A stretch of DNA of 64,000 bases from Drosophila pseudoobscura. Its lineage: Eukaryota; Arthropoda; Insecta; Diptera; Drosophilidae. Position 1 is the stretch's first letter; each line of letters starts with the position of its first letter. Location of the stretch: positions 23,511,001-23,575,000 of the forward strand of contig NC_046681.1 of assembly GCF_009870125.1 (NCBI RefSeq). Direction: 5' to 3'. The notes below the pieces were generated by a model. That model worked only from the letters and a program-made list of their open reading frames with translations, searched no databases and had not been told where the DNA came from. The translations under genes and the position numbers were made by a program. Shown here in pieces: positions 46,801 to 61,800 of the stretch.

Positions 46801-49800
46801 GGAAAGCAAGTAGCCGAAGGAGTGGGGGAGGTATTTAAATATATAAAGAATGGGAAAGGAAAAGGATGGAATATTCCAGGGGATTCAATTATTTGAAACA
46901 TTTAATACGCAAAAAATGTATGAAAATTTCTAGAATTTTTCCCTTAACTTCTCCCGCTCTGTTCTGGCTTCTTTTCTCTTTTCTGGCCAGAAGCAAACCA
47001 TAAACGGGTTAAATGACCCGTTAGCCAAGAGTGAGCATTAAAAACCGAACCGTACCGCATTCCAAACTTCGCTCCAGAAGAGCTCCAACCACTTGACAAA
47101 TTAGCAGGAGACGAAAGCAAAGCAAAGCAAAAAATATAAGAAAATTTGCATGCGTTGAAAAATGCTATCATCATTTGCTCGTCCCTCTGGGTTCTATTCC
47201 TGTTTTATGTATGGAAAAAACAGGAGTTAATGGAGGAGCAGTAGCCGTAGAGAATAAATTGCTGGGCTATAAACATGGCACATTAATATTAAATGCATTT
47301 TGCCAGCAGCCTTCAGCTTGAGCTTCAGATTCTTTGGGTTTTGTGGGAGGGGGCCTTTGGGGTTGGCAATTTCATCGCTTGGGATTGCATTTGATGGCGC
47401 TGCATACTTTCAGGCGTCAATAGACTGCAATGACTCTGCAATCCTTGCTATCATTTTGGTCCTGGCCAGCTCCTGCTCCAGCTCCAGCTGCAGCCTAAGT
47501 ATCAGCTTTGGGTCCAGTCTTCCATCTTCAGGTCTTGGCGCTACCCGAAGCTCATTGCCGGCTCGTGCGTGACTGGCATCCCGTAATGCGACTTCAAATG
47601 CATTAAAATCGCTGACACCCACACACATGCCTGTACAGTGGTCACTCGTGTGTGGAACATATCACAAAAGTATTTACTGTGTAATTAAAAAAACCCATGA
47701 AATTCTAACTACTTGGATGTGGGACGTTTTTTGGGCCCAGACGTAATCAGAGTCTCTACAAATACTGGGCTTAGAAGGATCCCTTCTAATCATAGCGGAA
47801 CTCAAAAAGATTTCTCAAGTAAGGTCTAAGGACCACAAAGCCTGCGCAGCCTGTACATTTGTCTGTGTCTGTGTGTTGGTGTGCCTGCAAATGTGAATGT
47901 AAATGTATGCATGTATGGCTTTATAATGGCTGCAGCACCCACAACAACATTCATCTTGCAAAAGGCGACAAATTATGTGCAATATACACAGAGAGCAGAG
48001 ACAGAGAACAGAGACAGAGACAACATGCTTGGACTGCACTGCCCTCTCTCCCCGCCCCCAGCACTGTGTCTCCCTTTACATGTGTTTGTGTGTGTTTGGC
48101 TGTCGGAAGTTTGTAATTTTGCCTGTTTCCGGCGCAAAACTTGCATTAGTGTACGAGTGTGTGTGAGTGTGCGTGAGTGTGCGAGTGTGAGAGTGTGGGA
48201 GGGAATAGAGAGGGTTACTTGGATGGCACCAGGATTGCCGTTGACTTCTTCCGCTGCCAGAGGCGGCGTCTTGCTTGCGTTTCTGTTTCCTGTTTGCCGT
48301 TGCATGCGGTTTTTGTTGCTGCCGCTGCCGTTGCTGCTGCTGCTGCCATTGTGGAACGAAGCTCTGTGTATCTGTGTGGTTGCTATGTGCTTGAGTATAT
48401 GTGAGAGATGGAGTCGTGTTTTATATGCGCGATTCTTGCCGCCACAGCAATTAATCATTGCGACAGTTTTTCCCACACACACCACAGGGGCAGCAGCAAC
48501 AGCAGCAGAAACGATGAGATTGTTAAGCGGGGCTTTGATTGGACTTAAAGGTGACTTTTGCCCACGTTAGGGCACCCACTCTTTCCAGTGTAGTAATCCG
48601 CATAATAATATCTGCTTTAATGAATCTCGTAAGGCAATAAGCTCTAACCCTTTGTGAACCCTGGCTGCAATGTATCGATGTGTGGAAGGAAAACAGCCCG
48701 AAGACACTGCAATATGGCTTCAATTTGGTTGTAAAACCCTTTAAATACTTCAAAATCTACCCCAGTTTACATGATGGCTGCCTCTTTCCTCGCATTGAAT
48801 AGAAAAGTTGATACCCCCCTTTCAGATTTGTCATAGAGCCTGCTTTAAAGCCCTCATCCTCCCCCACCCCAGTCCAAACCCCTCCTTTAGACTCACCTTG
48901 ATCGCCCCAATGGCGTTCTGTTTAGTTGCGAATGTAACGAAGGCGCAGCCCTTGCTCTGTCCGGCCTGATCCCGGAGCACGGTGCACTCCTCAATGGTGC
49001 CGTGGCCCGTGAATAGCTGCCTCACATCGGCCTCCGTGTACTTTTTGTTCAGCATCCCGACGAAAAGTTTACGCTCTGTAAATACATCAAATGCATAAAA
49101 GCAGAAAGCTCGGTTTAATATAAAAACGAATGCATACAAAATGTTACAAATAAAATAAATACTCGTTCTCCTCTACTCGGGGTCGTACAAGTTGAAGTAG
49201 AAGAATGCTGGCACAAAATTAACATAAATAACAATTGCGGAAATTACGTGAGGCGGGTCAAGAGGTCGTCCAACTACGCAACATCGACGGGGGCGGGGCG
49301 GGCGGTAGGCCAAATGTTTTCATTTGTTTTAAAGCCAAACTTAATGAGTTGCCGATGCAGAAGGGAGTACGAGTACGAGTACGGGTCCGAGCACCGGAGT
49401 GACTATTATTATGGCTTGCGGTGCGGTGTGCGGTACTTTATCCAGCCCTCATCCACATGGCTGTAAAAATGTTGCCCCAGCTGAGGCTGAAGCTGAAGCT
49501 GGGACTGCTGCCTGGCTGGCTGATTGACTAACTGACTGACTGAATGACTGACGTGCGCTCCAAATGGTGGCCATAAAAATGGCATTAAAAGCGCACACAC
49601 ACACACACACACACGCACGCACAGGTGTATGCATGTGAGTGCAGGGATATGCGTGTGTGCAGCTTTAAAGTTTACAGGGAAACAAAGGTGACACAGAGCT
49701 GAGAATTTGGCTGTTTTCAAGCTGAAACTTGTCTTCAAATTGCAAAGGAATTTGTATATGTATCGCTATTTACAGCAATTTTCCTTAAAATTTGTGGTTT

Positions 49801-52800
49801 CATGACAAATTTAAGACTCTCCTTCGCACCTAAAGTCTTAACTTTTCTATAGATCTGTGTTTGAGGGTGGATAGTGTTGTAGGATGTAGGGGGACTCCAG
49901 CTATGAGTGCAAAAAAGTACAGGACAGAAGTCATGGTGCGATATGCTATGTTTCTGTATTTCACTGTATTTTACAGGTGTCCGATCCGAGCAATAACAAT
50001 GTTGGATATTTATACATGTCTGATGCATTCATTGAGCTATTTGATTACCTCTTATGCTCTTCTGTAATTGCATGAAGATTTCTAGGACTAACCGTAGAAA
50101 CTAGGAACCTCTCTTCTCTAGAAAACTCGAAGAAAACTCTCTAGAAACTCTCCCTTCTCTAGCATCTACAATTTGTTGCACCCATCACTGGCTCCACATC
50201 CAGCACCCTGGAGCCCCCACAGGTGAAAATATGTTCAGTAGATGTTTTTTATGAACTCTTAGCTGGGTCTTAAATACGTTAATGAGCTCCCAATGTGCGT
50301 GTCTGACTTTTCCCGCTTAACGATCGACCAGCGCAAGTATTTAACCCAAATTGTGCAACACATGGCGTATGAGTGATATTTTCGGGACTTTCCCTCGAAC
50401 GGGGGAGTGTGCAATTAATCAGGGAACAACTTTGTAAGCAGCTGGGACCTGCAAGGGAAAGGAACTTTAAGCTGCAACAATAAATCGTCTTCATCTTTGC
50501 CCTGTATATGCACATATGGGTGGGGAGGGGGAAGGGAGGGGGACTACTAGATCTGGTGGTCCTCCGAAAAAGAGAACATTTGTAGAGGGAAAAGTTTTGT
50601 GCATGGCAATTGTTATGCTTTATCTGAGGCCCCAGTCCGGAGTGGCAAAACTATTTGGAGGGTGGGGGGGATGGGGGGGGTGCGCACATGCAAAAGACTA
50701 AAAACGCAATCGCAACAAATCGAATCAATGCAACAAGAACGGAACGAAACGGAACAGGCGGACTGCAGCAATAAGAAGGAAAAACTTTTCATTCTGCAAC
50801 ACTTTCGAACACTCTCCAGCAGCCACTGTTTTTTCCTCCCTACCCCCCTCAAAGTTTTGCCATACGCATTCTGAGGGGGATTGCTCTGGAATTCTCTCAA
50901 AAACAAACTAAGCGTGCGTTCAAACCACTTTTGATACTCTAACTGGCACTGGAGTTGGGAGGATCACTGCGTTAAGCAATGCGGCTTGTAAGATGGCGAA
51001 AACAGTGGCAGTTCGAGACTTCAACGGATGAATGGAAGGCTAATGCATTAGTGGCCTCATTGGGTTTAGGTCTCTCTTCAAAGTATGATTTTCTTGTTAA
51101 AAATATTCCACAGAACTGAAAAGCCTACAGTCCAAAACAACCTCAATCGCTGGCTTGGCTTTGGCTTCTTCAAGGGCATCCATACATTCACCAAAGCCCA
51201 GACTTGGTGTCGAAACCCCTTCATGGCAGGGGTGTCGTAAAGTATAAATATAGAAAATTGTGTCGCTGCAAGGGAAGTGATTGGAAATTGTTGCATTCGC
51301 CTGGCGTTGGCACTGCCTGGTGGAGGTGATCCGTGGAGACCCCAAGCCCGAGCACTCAGAACGCACTCAACCTGTTAGAAGGCTCCCCCCAGTCCCCAAG
51401 CCTTATCGTGTGTGTGTGGGGAGGAAAGTTTTTTCCAACTCGAGGCATTCCTGTGCGCTAAACATATACGGAGTACGGACTGGTTATAGTTCTTCTCTCC
51501 GGCTTTTGTTCAAGCCTCTCCTGCATGTCTCCTGCAGCCTCTCGCCCTCTTTGGGTCTCTGTCCGGCACATGTGTGAAATTTATTTGAGGTTAGTTCAGG
51601 TGTGACACGGAAAGTAACATTTTATATATTTATTGTATGGATTTGCCATTTTAAGTTGAAACTTTGCCCGAACCGAAGATAGCACGAATGACAAAAGGAG
51701 GTGAAAACTTATTGCCGACACCTGAGTCCTCTGCCTCTGACGCTGCCCCTCCTGCACTCCTGCACTCCCGCACTTGAGCAGCTTGTTAAGGACCTCTTTT
51801 GTATTTGGCATCGCTGATTGGAAAGTTTTATGCGCACGTGATTTTTCCACTGATGATAAAAGCGGTTGGCGGAAAGTCCAAGTCCAGGCCAAAGAGAATA
51901 AAAAAAGGGAATGGAATTCTGAAGTATTCGCTTTTGTTTGCCATTGACGTGGTTGAAATTGGTTGAAGATCGAATGCCTCCACCCGCCACCCAGTCCCCA
52001 AAAAGGAAAGCCCTTCCTTCGTTCATTAAGGTTTATGGCTCATTTCCATGGCTCATTCCCATTGCCATTACCGAGCACTGGTAGCTGGTAGCAATCTCCG
52101 CATTAATTCGGCTTTAGGCAGTTTATCATTTGCACCTTTTTTCGGGGAAGCCGCAGCGAAGCAAACTGCAGGAGAATCTCATTTGAGTGAAGTCAGTCTC
52201 CCTTTATGCCCTGTCTCTGTCTCTCAACCAGTACTTATCTCTCTCTCCCTCGCTCTCTCTCTCTCTCTGTGTGTCAGTCCTCTGGGCCATTACAGTTGCA
52301 GAAATTGCAATTTCACGACAATTACCACAAATTGGTTTCCTCAACTGGCTGGGCGAACATTTCGTTTCGTTTCGCTCGTCGTCGTCCTTCGTCGTCCTTC
52401 GCCTTCGCTTTCCGTGCCTTCCGCCTTACAATTATGCAGCAAAGTTCTTCGCTTTTTTCGGGGATGGAGATGCCGAGGGGCGTAGGAGAGATGGAGGAGG
52501 ACTTCCGGTTGTGGCATATGCATTGTAAGTTCATCCTTGGCAGCCTCTGGAAGCGGACCAACTCTGCCATATGATGTCGTTAACTGTCTTAAGATTTATA
52601 TGCCACAGTCAAAAGCGGAAACTGCACTTATATGCTGGTCCCTGCAGCTCCTCCTCTCCACCACTACCTACTCGTGGGCCAAGATATGTCCTCATATATT
52701 TCACTTCACACTTGAGACATCAACTTTTGTGTCAAGCCCCCTGCCACCCCCCTGGAGGCCAAAGTTTGTCATGTGCATAATATTTTTTTCCCCCCTATAA

Positions 52801-55800
52801 AATCTTTTAACTTATTGGACTTTTCTGTGGAGTCAGCCAAGCATTAGATTGCATTCAATTTGCATTACAATTAAGTTCTCTCTCTCTCTCTTTCTCTGGC
52901 AGGGCGAAAAATAATACTCAGACCCGCTCGTAATTATAATATTTCTCCGAGGCTGTGTTTGTGTTGGCTTAAACGAATTAAGCGACGGCCCTGTGCAAAT
53001 ATTTATAATACTGAGACGGAAGTCCGGTAATGACTGGCATACTTTATGTACTTTCTGGCGGCATTGACAGCACACCCACGCACACACTCAACTGTGAATA
53101 CACAAACGCAGATATGTAGTTGTAAATGATACGCACTTAAGTATACTCTGGGAATAGTTGAAAGATTTCGATGGGCTGAAGTAGAAGGGTGGATACTCTT
53201 TCACTTGCCGCCAGCGAAGCGAGTAAGCTGGGGGTCGAATCTTCACCTGATGAGAGACAATTATTTTTCAATAATTATTCCCTTATAATTCTCTTGAAAG
53301 AACAGGTCTCATTCAGTAAGTTTTTATTCATACCTTTAATTACTCCAACAATATTTTAGAGTAAGGAATAAATATTTTTCAGGCTATACAGTCCTCTAAA
53401 ACAGAAGAATCCCTCGCACGCACACCTTTTGTGCTGTAGAGTAAAAACCACAAACAAAAGTCAAACGCATTAAGCAGAACAATCGCATTCATGGCAACGA
53501 ATGAAGCGCATAAAACTTGGTCGAAGGAGATTGTCAACCCCATCAGCTGAGATTTGCATATATCGGATGTACCAGAAATTTGCCACTAATGCGAGGAACA
53601 TTAAAATGAGGTGGAGCTGCAGTAAAGGGATGCAGGGAACAGAGGAGATAAATGTTAAACACGCCAGCCAGATTTATACAAAACACACACTCACACAAGG
53701 ATTCATATAACACATCACACTTGCACACACACACACACTCTTGAATGGCGGAATGGGAGTGTTGGAAAGCGAGCAGAGAACATTATTCAAAGCATTGCCT
53801 GGGGCGCTTTTCCCAGCAAGAGTGAAGCTGTAAAGCAATACATATGTAAAAACAGATGTGAACAAGTTAGCTAATGGCTATAACCGCCCCTCCTCCTCCA
53901 TCCTACATCCCAATAAATGCCAACCAGACACTGAGCATCATTTGAGGAATTATTATTTATATTTATATTGAGATTGGGATTTGGACTTCAGTTTCTGTTC
54001 GGCTGTAATGCCTTTGTTTAACTTCGATTTCCTTGGGCTATTTAACTGCTTCTAATTTCAGTTGTGTAAGCACAGCTGTAAGAAATGCTAGTATTTCGTG
54101 TCCATCAACCTGTGTTCTATCTTCAAGCTTCAATTGAATCTCCAATTAATTACGGTGCAAAGGTATCCATTGTATGCTCCTGTCTAACCACTTTCTAATC
54201 CTCTACTTGGGGGTAAGTCTTGGCTCATTGTGTATCAGGTTTCAATTAAAATTTTGCATAAAACATGGCCATGCAGAGGATATTCTGCATTTGGTAATTT
54301 CCCTCCAAAATGTTGAACATTTTCAATTAGAACACAAACACACACGAGTGCGAGTATCTCCTGTACTGTGTGTGTACTGTACAGATTAAGCGCTGAAAGC
54401 GTTCCAGGCAGGCCTGATAAATGAAAATGCCATGCACATGCTGCCATGCGGCTCCCAGCACAAAAACGAGACCGAGTACAACTTTCAAGTGGAGGAACCC
54501 CTCCCGAGAGTTGCCGGAAACTTTTCACATATTTGTATCTGTTTGTGTTGTTAAGTAGTTCCTACGTTCGTTCGCTTCGCTCTCAGCTGCATAAATATTT
54601 ATTGCACAACATTTCGAGTGAGAATGCAGAAAATTTCCATTGCATACTTACGGGATTGGGGACGTGCTCTGTGCTCTGTGCTCTCCACTGCCCTTCCTCT
54701 CTCATAATTAATTTAAAGCCCCCGCCAATTGAGAAAAAATGTTGTAAAAGGCGAAAATTATGATACTCATTGCTGGTGCGGGGGCTGCCTATCAAAATGC
54801 ACTAAAATGGGCATTACACATACGATATGAGGGGTAGATATCCCTATCCCTCATACCCACAAGCCGAATTGTTCATTCCCCTGTTGGCCAGGTTTATAGC
54901 CTACCCCGAGGCGGGGCACCAGACAAACTTATTGCGGTGCAGAAATTTTTATGTTTTAATTCAATTAAGCTCCCTGGCGGTGTTGAGTCTCGAGAGGAAA
55001 AAGAAAGAGAGACACAGAGAGATAGAGACAGAGAAAGGGAGAAGGAGAGACCTCTGTGGGCGACGCGTTTAATGCGCACAAATTTCGACATTTCTTTCCC
55101 GCTCCCACTCCCATTCCCATTCCCACTCCCTCCCTGTCTGCGCAACATATTTGCATAATTTTGCAATAATTGACAAGCGGAAAATGTTGATGCGGAAACG
55201 GAAATTAAAATGGAATTTTCAACTAAAAGTTTTCCTTTTTTTTCGTGTTTTTTTTTTTTGTGCGAGTGTGTGCCAACGTTTTGGCACCCGGTGACATTTT
55301 GTAAGAAATAATTATGTGCATGTAATTAATTTAGAACAGGACAAGGAGGAGAAGGGCTTTGGTGGTTGGTGCTTTGAGCTCTACTTTTTTGTTACAATGG
55401 AATGAATATTTCCGATACCTAGAGCACGAGGGATATACTGATCAATTGAGATATAAAGACGACCATTTCATGTTTTTTCACTGGGTTTTGGACATGGTTT
55501 TTATGATAGCATGTTAGGTATAGCGTTTTCCAATTTATCTCTAGAAAAAATATCACTGACCGCTCTAAGGATGCTTATGTAGGTACAAAAAATGCATTAA
55601 CACATCCAATTAGAGGAATATTTTCAACCAGTGTTCATCCTTCCACACAGCCATTACCCCACCCCGCACCACACAAACAAATAACAATACAAAGAGGTGG
55701 AACGTTTTGAGTCGCAGCTACGGCCGCGCTGAGTAGGAGACCGAACACCTTGCATAATTTGTAATTTCTACTCTTTTTCTTTTCCCTTTGCTACTGCAAA

Positions 55801-58800
55801 GAGAGATCAATTAATTTCATTTTCATTTCAGCATGCGCTGCACCTACACCGCGCACTGTAACTCTCTTACCAGTCTCTCCATCTCACTCCCACGCACACA
55901 CATCTTTGATCTCTTTTTGCAGTAGCAGAGGAAACCGACAATCGTAGAGATAAGCAATAGCACTAGGTGGTCGGTCCGAAAACTCCCTCTTCGGCTATGT
56001 TTAACGAGAGAGAGAGAAGAACGAAGTTTGCTGCTGTATCATGAGCAATAGCAAAAGTAGCCGAAGAGAGCGCGTAAGAGGGGACAGTAAGAAAGAAGAG
56101 CAGGAGAGCATAAACGCATTTGCAGCGCTCTCACTCAAATTTTTTCACCGGTAAATGCGTGCGCAAATGCGTTTGCAAGCCAGCTCCGCGTTTTAATTAG
56201 TGAAAAACTCCGATAATGCTGAAAAATACAACGAATTAAATGTCGCGCCGGCTTGTGAAGTGAAGTTTAATGTATTGATGCAGTGATTAGATGATTAAAT
56301 GTACCAAACATGTTTTGAATGAATGAAAATGTGCTGGATCAAGGGCGGCGGCGCATAAACAAGCAAAATGGCAACAAAAAGGCAGCGCGACAAAGGAAAA
56401 GTGCAGCAATAAGTGACATTTGTATATTTAATTCATAAAAATGAAGGTAAACCTATTTTTTTGCATAAATTCTTTTCAATATGTGTGACAATCTAAATTG
56501 TGTTATTGTTTCGTTGTCTCGTGAGTCTCACGTGAGTTCCAGCAATGTGTGTGTCCCTCTCGCACTCCATGATGTATTGGTGCAGGGAAGAAGAGAATCA
56601 AAAGGGAATCAGTGCTTTCGTTCCAAGTGAAGTTCATGTTAGGGTGAGGTATTCAAAATACTGCTGATCTGACTCTCTTAGTGCCCTTAGTGCCTCACGT
56701 TAAATTAATAAATTAATATGCCTTCAATATGTGCTCTTATTAGAAATCATTTTGAGATTCTAGGTCATCATCAAAAGCCGGGTATGTCTGCCTGTCCGTC
56801 GAGATGAGATCTCAGAAACTATAAAATTATCGCGTATAATCATAAACGCTAATGACATTCGCGCTGGCAACCGCTGCGACAAATGTACGAAATCATTAAA
56901 ATCGCCCAACTACCCCTGGCTCCACTCCCCTACCAACTATAGTACATCCCTATACCCATCCGTATCCCTATTACTATACCCCTCCTAACAACAGCCAGCC
57001 GTCCTGACCGGACGGCGTCATCGACTCTGTCGACAGGAGCCAGGAGCCCGGGCACGTTTCGATTACGTTGGCAACACTTCCGGCCCGCGAGCGCCACAAT
57101 TTCCGCTGCAGCAGCAGCAGCAAAAAGAGGGGAAGCCCCAGATGAAAGAGAAGATGGAGATAGAGCGAGAGAGAGGGAGAGCTGCACTAGGCACACTGCC
57201 AGCTGCCCCCGAGGAGTGGGGGATGGATCGGAGGAGATCTTCTCCACACCAACCCCCGCTGCTGCTCATTTTGGCCATTCGCTTGAAGGGTTCATTTGTG
57301 TGCTGTTATGTGAGGGATACTTTGTGAGTCTTGTATTCAATTCGGATACCCATCCAAGGGGGTTCTACAACTATGATAGGAGCTTGGAAAAAGGATCAGA
57401 GGGGGCTAACATGGATGCCCTGGATTTCAATCAATAATAGTATATTACAAGAAAGAATATTTCGATCCTCTTCTATCTACAAAATATCCCCCAATATTAT
57501 ATATCTTTTAAATGCAATAAATCGTAAAAATAGTGGAGGTACAACTCCCAAACGAACTCATTTTCCTCAAGAGTATTCCCGCCTCGGCTTTTCCGCTTTC
57601 CTACTTTGTTGCTGCCTTGTTGCTGTTTTTCTTTTTTTTTGTTCCATCCAATGACCGTTTCTGGCTGCCTTTGTGCTCTTCATTCAATTACCGCTGCCAG
57701 CAGCTATTCCTATTCTAATGTGCGCCCCCAGTCCCCAGCCCATCCCCCCGCCCATTGCTGATGTTCTCAAGTGCTTCACTGGCAACTTGCCCTGAAGATG
57801 AGATACGCCTGGGGAGAGAAAGGGACAGAAGAGAGAGAGAGAGCGCAAGCGATGAAGGGGGGAACAAAGACTGCAAGTGCAAGGGGAAATAGAAAAAAAG
57901 TCATAGAGGGGCCAGCGACAGCGCTTAATATTTTCCTAAATCTTGTATGTAATTTTTTGTTTTCTTTTTTTTTTGGAGGTTCTTGGCAAGCTCCAATCCA
58001 CTTGGCGATGGCTGGATTGGAACTACAAAGAGGTTTTTTTTTTCTCAATGACTTAATGAAAAACCACTTGACCAAAATATCAATCAGCAAAATGTTCGCC
58101 TTCAATTGGATTTTCCATAAATAGAATTCGTTTTCATTGTATCCCCTAATTGACGGGTTGATCACGAGAGGAACACGAAAATCTGCAGGGAAATAGTGCA
58201 GGAATTTGGACAGGTTAAGCGGAGTGGCTGCATCTTTCAGATACATCTCGGATACTCGGTGATTAATTTGAATTACACTTTTTTTGTTCGGTATCTCATT
58301 ATTAGCCAGGTCTGTGTTTCAGCGGCTGACGGGGCAAAACTGGTTCTGTGACGCACGTGTTCCCTGGAGACAATAAAGGTTGTTGTTGTTTGTTGTTTGT
58401 GGGGGAGATACATTTGACGTCGTATCTTATGTCATTTTATCTCTCATGCCTTGCTGCACATTTAATCTCGTAGATTCTTTCCACTTCTCTCCCACTCTCC
58501 CACTCTATCGCTCGTTTTCAAGGTGTTTCTGCATATTTGCGGCTTTTTGGGGGCTGCTAGATGTCACGTCAAAAGTAATTTTGATTGCCAGTCTGTGGCA
58601 GTCGACAGCATCTCCCCCCGCTCTCCCTCTCCCTCCCCCGCTCCCGCGAAAGTTGCTCAAATCTTCCACTCCAGACACTCGTAAAATATCTCTTTGAGCT
58701 TCTCTTCATTTTTTTTTCTTCTTATTTTTTGTGACTTGCCTCAATATGCGCTTTGCATAATAATGAGGGGATCTTGAGGGAGCGCAAGTGATGGCTATAG

Positions 58801-61800
58801 GTGATTACTTTGGCTCCTCCCGAGCAGGTGGAGGAGGACGAGGTGCTCCTCGTGAGTAGATGCTTATAATATGCACCTTTTTTCCCTTTTGATTTGGGGC
58901 TTTTCAGCCTTTGATTCTGTGTAATAAAGTCATTAGCCTTAAAGGGAGGATGATTGAAAGGCGGGTCTCTGGTGGGATATATAGAAATTCTTTATCCACC
59001 TTCTGTAAACTAAAATATATAGAAGATGATCAGATGCTGGATTTCTAGCCTTCTTTCAATTATAAGAACATTCTGAATCTATGAATACACTGCCTTAAAG
59101 TACCTTTTGAATGCGATTACCCTCCTCGAAACCCGCCCATCTACCATCTTAGGAAAAAGCCCAAGTCTGGCTCCTGCTGTACTCAATTTAATCCTTTCTT
59201 AAACATCTCCTTGCAGGCCTCCCAAAGCCGATTCCTGCCAACTGAAGCTCATACTGGATGCTTAGCACATTTTGGGCCCTGGCTCATAATTAGCTTAGAA
59301 TTCCTGAAGCGGAATTCATCTGCAAAATGGCTGGGGCTGCAGGCACCAGGATTGCCAGGCTCAAAATAGCTAGAGGCACATATGTATAACCAGTATATAA
59401 GGTAAGTATGTATGTACTTTGGATGTAGAAGATACTCATCCGCCCGATTGCTCAGATAAATAGGCAATAAATGCGCATTTCGGTTTTCTTTTTTGTTTTT
59501 AGTCGATTTTCCCAGCACCAAGGTTTGCTCTTTGATTTCTTTTCGTTTTTTTCTTTCTGTTTTGGTTCACATGTAAATGTAAGCACACACAGATACTCAA
59601 AGCTTATACATATGCATGTGGGGTGTGCGTGTGTGTGTGTGTGTGCGTAGCACATCCGAATCAATTGATTACGTATTCCACATTGTTGTGTATTTGTCGC
59701 GACAGAATTTCATTTCGTTCTTATGGGACCCTCAGTCGATCAGGCGACCCATTGGCCCCTCCCTCCCCCCCCAGAACCCCTGATTTCTCCACCCCTCCCC
59801 CTCACCCTTAATTCCGTGCTGCTATTGAACTGTAACGCATTCAGTTTGTTGTTCTCTGGAGCATTGTCTATGCAAAATGCGAATGGATGTTGTTCATTCT
59901 GTGGTGTTCGTTGAACCCTCCTCTCGTTGCTTGTTCAGGCTTTTTGGTCACTTGTCTCTGCCTCTGCCTCTCTCTTGCTATTGCTTTTTGATGTTTGATT
60001 TGTTTGTGATTCCAGGGCGGGGGCGTTTCGACTGGGCGTGGACTGGCCAAAAGCTCGGACAAATTAGCTGCTAAACAAATTGAGTTGTTCCAGTGCGTGA
60101 GAGAGTGTAGGAAATGAATGGGTTTGATCTATCGACAGATTACAGATAGACCAAAAAATGGGTTGGGAAATGCCAGAGGCATTAGATGGCTGTTTCTATT
60201 GGGGAGTAGCTAAAAAATGTGTGAACTATGGGGAGGATTAGCTCTTATTCAAATGCCCTTTGGTATCCACTTACATCCGCCTTAAAGCTGCAACCCGAGC
60301 CACCTCTTATCTCGTACGAATATTGGTAAACAGTTTACCTTCCCCTCAGCTCCTGTACCCCTTGAGAAGTGCCACCGAAACGTCGCATGCTCTCCTCTCA
60401 TCATAACCTCAAATTTCATATGCGACTGGCATACAGATAACCCTAAATATTCTCATTACCGGGAACTATTCCTCAGACAGTGCACCAGCCCCCCCTCCGC
60501 CCTAAGTACTCCCCATATATCTGTTTTCTATCATTCTCTGGTTCTGGTTCGGGTTCTCTCTTCTCTGCTCAACCCCCCTGTTCATCTCCCTGCCCCTCCA
60601 GCAATTGCCGCCCCGTCTAAGTTGGCGCATGACTTGCATATTTATGCGATATATGCGAAATGAATTGTTGACTTTGAGTCCGACTTTGACTCGGGCCAGA
60701 AGCGTTTAGAGCGAGCGAAACCAGCGAAGACGCAAGTCAAAGCGATGATAAAAAGCGAACAAAGCGAACACAAAAAAAAAACCTAAACTATAAATAAATT
60801 AAGTGCATATTTTAAAAGCAATTCAATGCAGCGACGAGCGAAAAAAATACAAAAAAAAGCATAATTTTTTGGGAAGATCAAATAACGAGGTACTACTTTA
60901 TCGTACGAGTACGTACCCCTCCGAAATGGCGGCAGGGACTGTGGGACGGGGGGCGGGGGGGCCGGGGGCAGGGAACATAAGTCAAAATGGCTGTCAGTCA
61001 AAAGTGAAGTGTAACATCTGTGTGGATGTGTGGATGTGTGAGAGAGTGTGTTGTGGATTTTAGAATTTTGTGGCATTATAAATGTATATCTGTGTGTACA
61101 TATCTTTCTCCTCCGTTCTCTGGCAACGTGTGCAAATGCGTTAACATAAATGTAACACGTTTCGCTGTGGTAACAACAGCAGCAGCAACAACTATCCACA
61201 TGTCACGTAGCTTTTGCATGCCACCGACAGAGCCGGGCCCCGAGACCCCAAGGCAACCCAAGAAACTGTCACATCAACGAACCGGGTATGACAGACACAG
61301 AACAGAACCAGAAGAGGGCGAGGGAGAGGACGGGGAAGAGGCCCCAAGAAGAAGACCATCTTAAGGAGAAGGCAGTGCTTGATCGAATGCACTTCATTGG
61401 CAGACTTTTGGTCTACTCGAAACGATAGGAAATGCTTAAAATATAGGCACAGAAATCTGTTGGCTTGAGTAACAAACAGTTGGGAATGATGGTTGATTAG
61501 ATCTTTAGCAGAACTGTGCTAATTGATCAGTCAGGCAGCTGCTTGCTACGGAAGTTATGCAAGAAACAAATGAACTTGACCAACGAACAGCCAAACTATT
61601 GTCTAAGACTACGCCTAAGCCGCTAGTTGGTTTGATTTCTTGGGCATTTAGACCATTAAATGTTATATGAATGGAATGAGCTATGCAAATATTATTGAAT
61701 TTGGTTTCTATTGCTAAGATCAAGGGATCTTTTCCTTTCATTCTGGATGAGTGGTATAATATTAGGTATAATTTTCTAACCAAAAAATTAAGTAGTTTTA

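Noticed and set aside
47881..48570. A 229-codon plus-strand ORF and a 170-codon antisense partner
   Set aside because: Both are generated by CA/GT and CTG simple repeats in a bru2 intron; composition is low-complexity with no domain or splice support.
52048..52528. Ser/Leu-rich overlapping ORFs
   Set aside because: Produced by a CTCT microsatellite in the bru2 intron; three frames are open simultaneously, typical of simple sequence.
57776..58246. A 156-codon minus-strand ORF in the bru2 intron
   Set aside because: No RRM or other motif, poly-T-derived Lys/Phe runs, and no splice phase linking it to bru2 exons.
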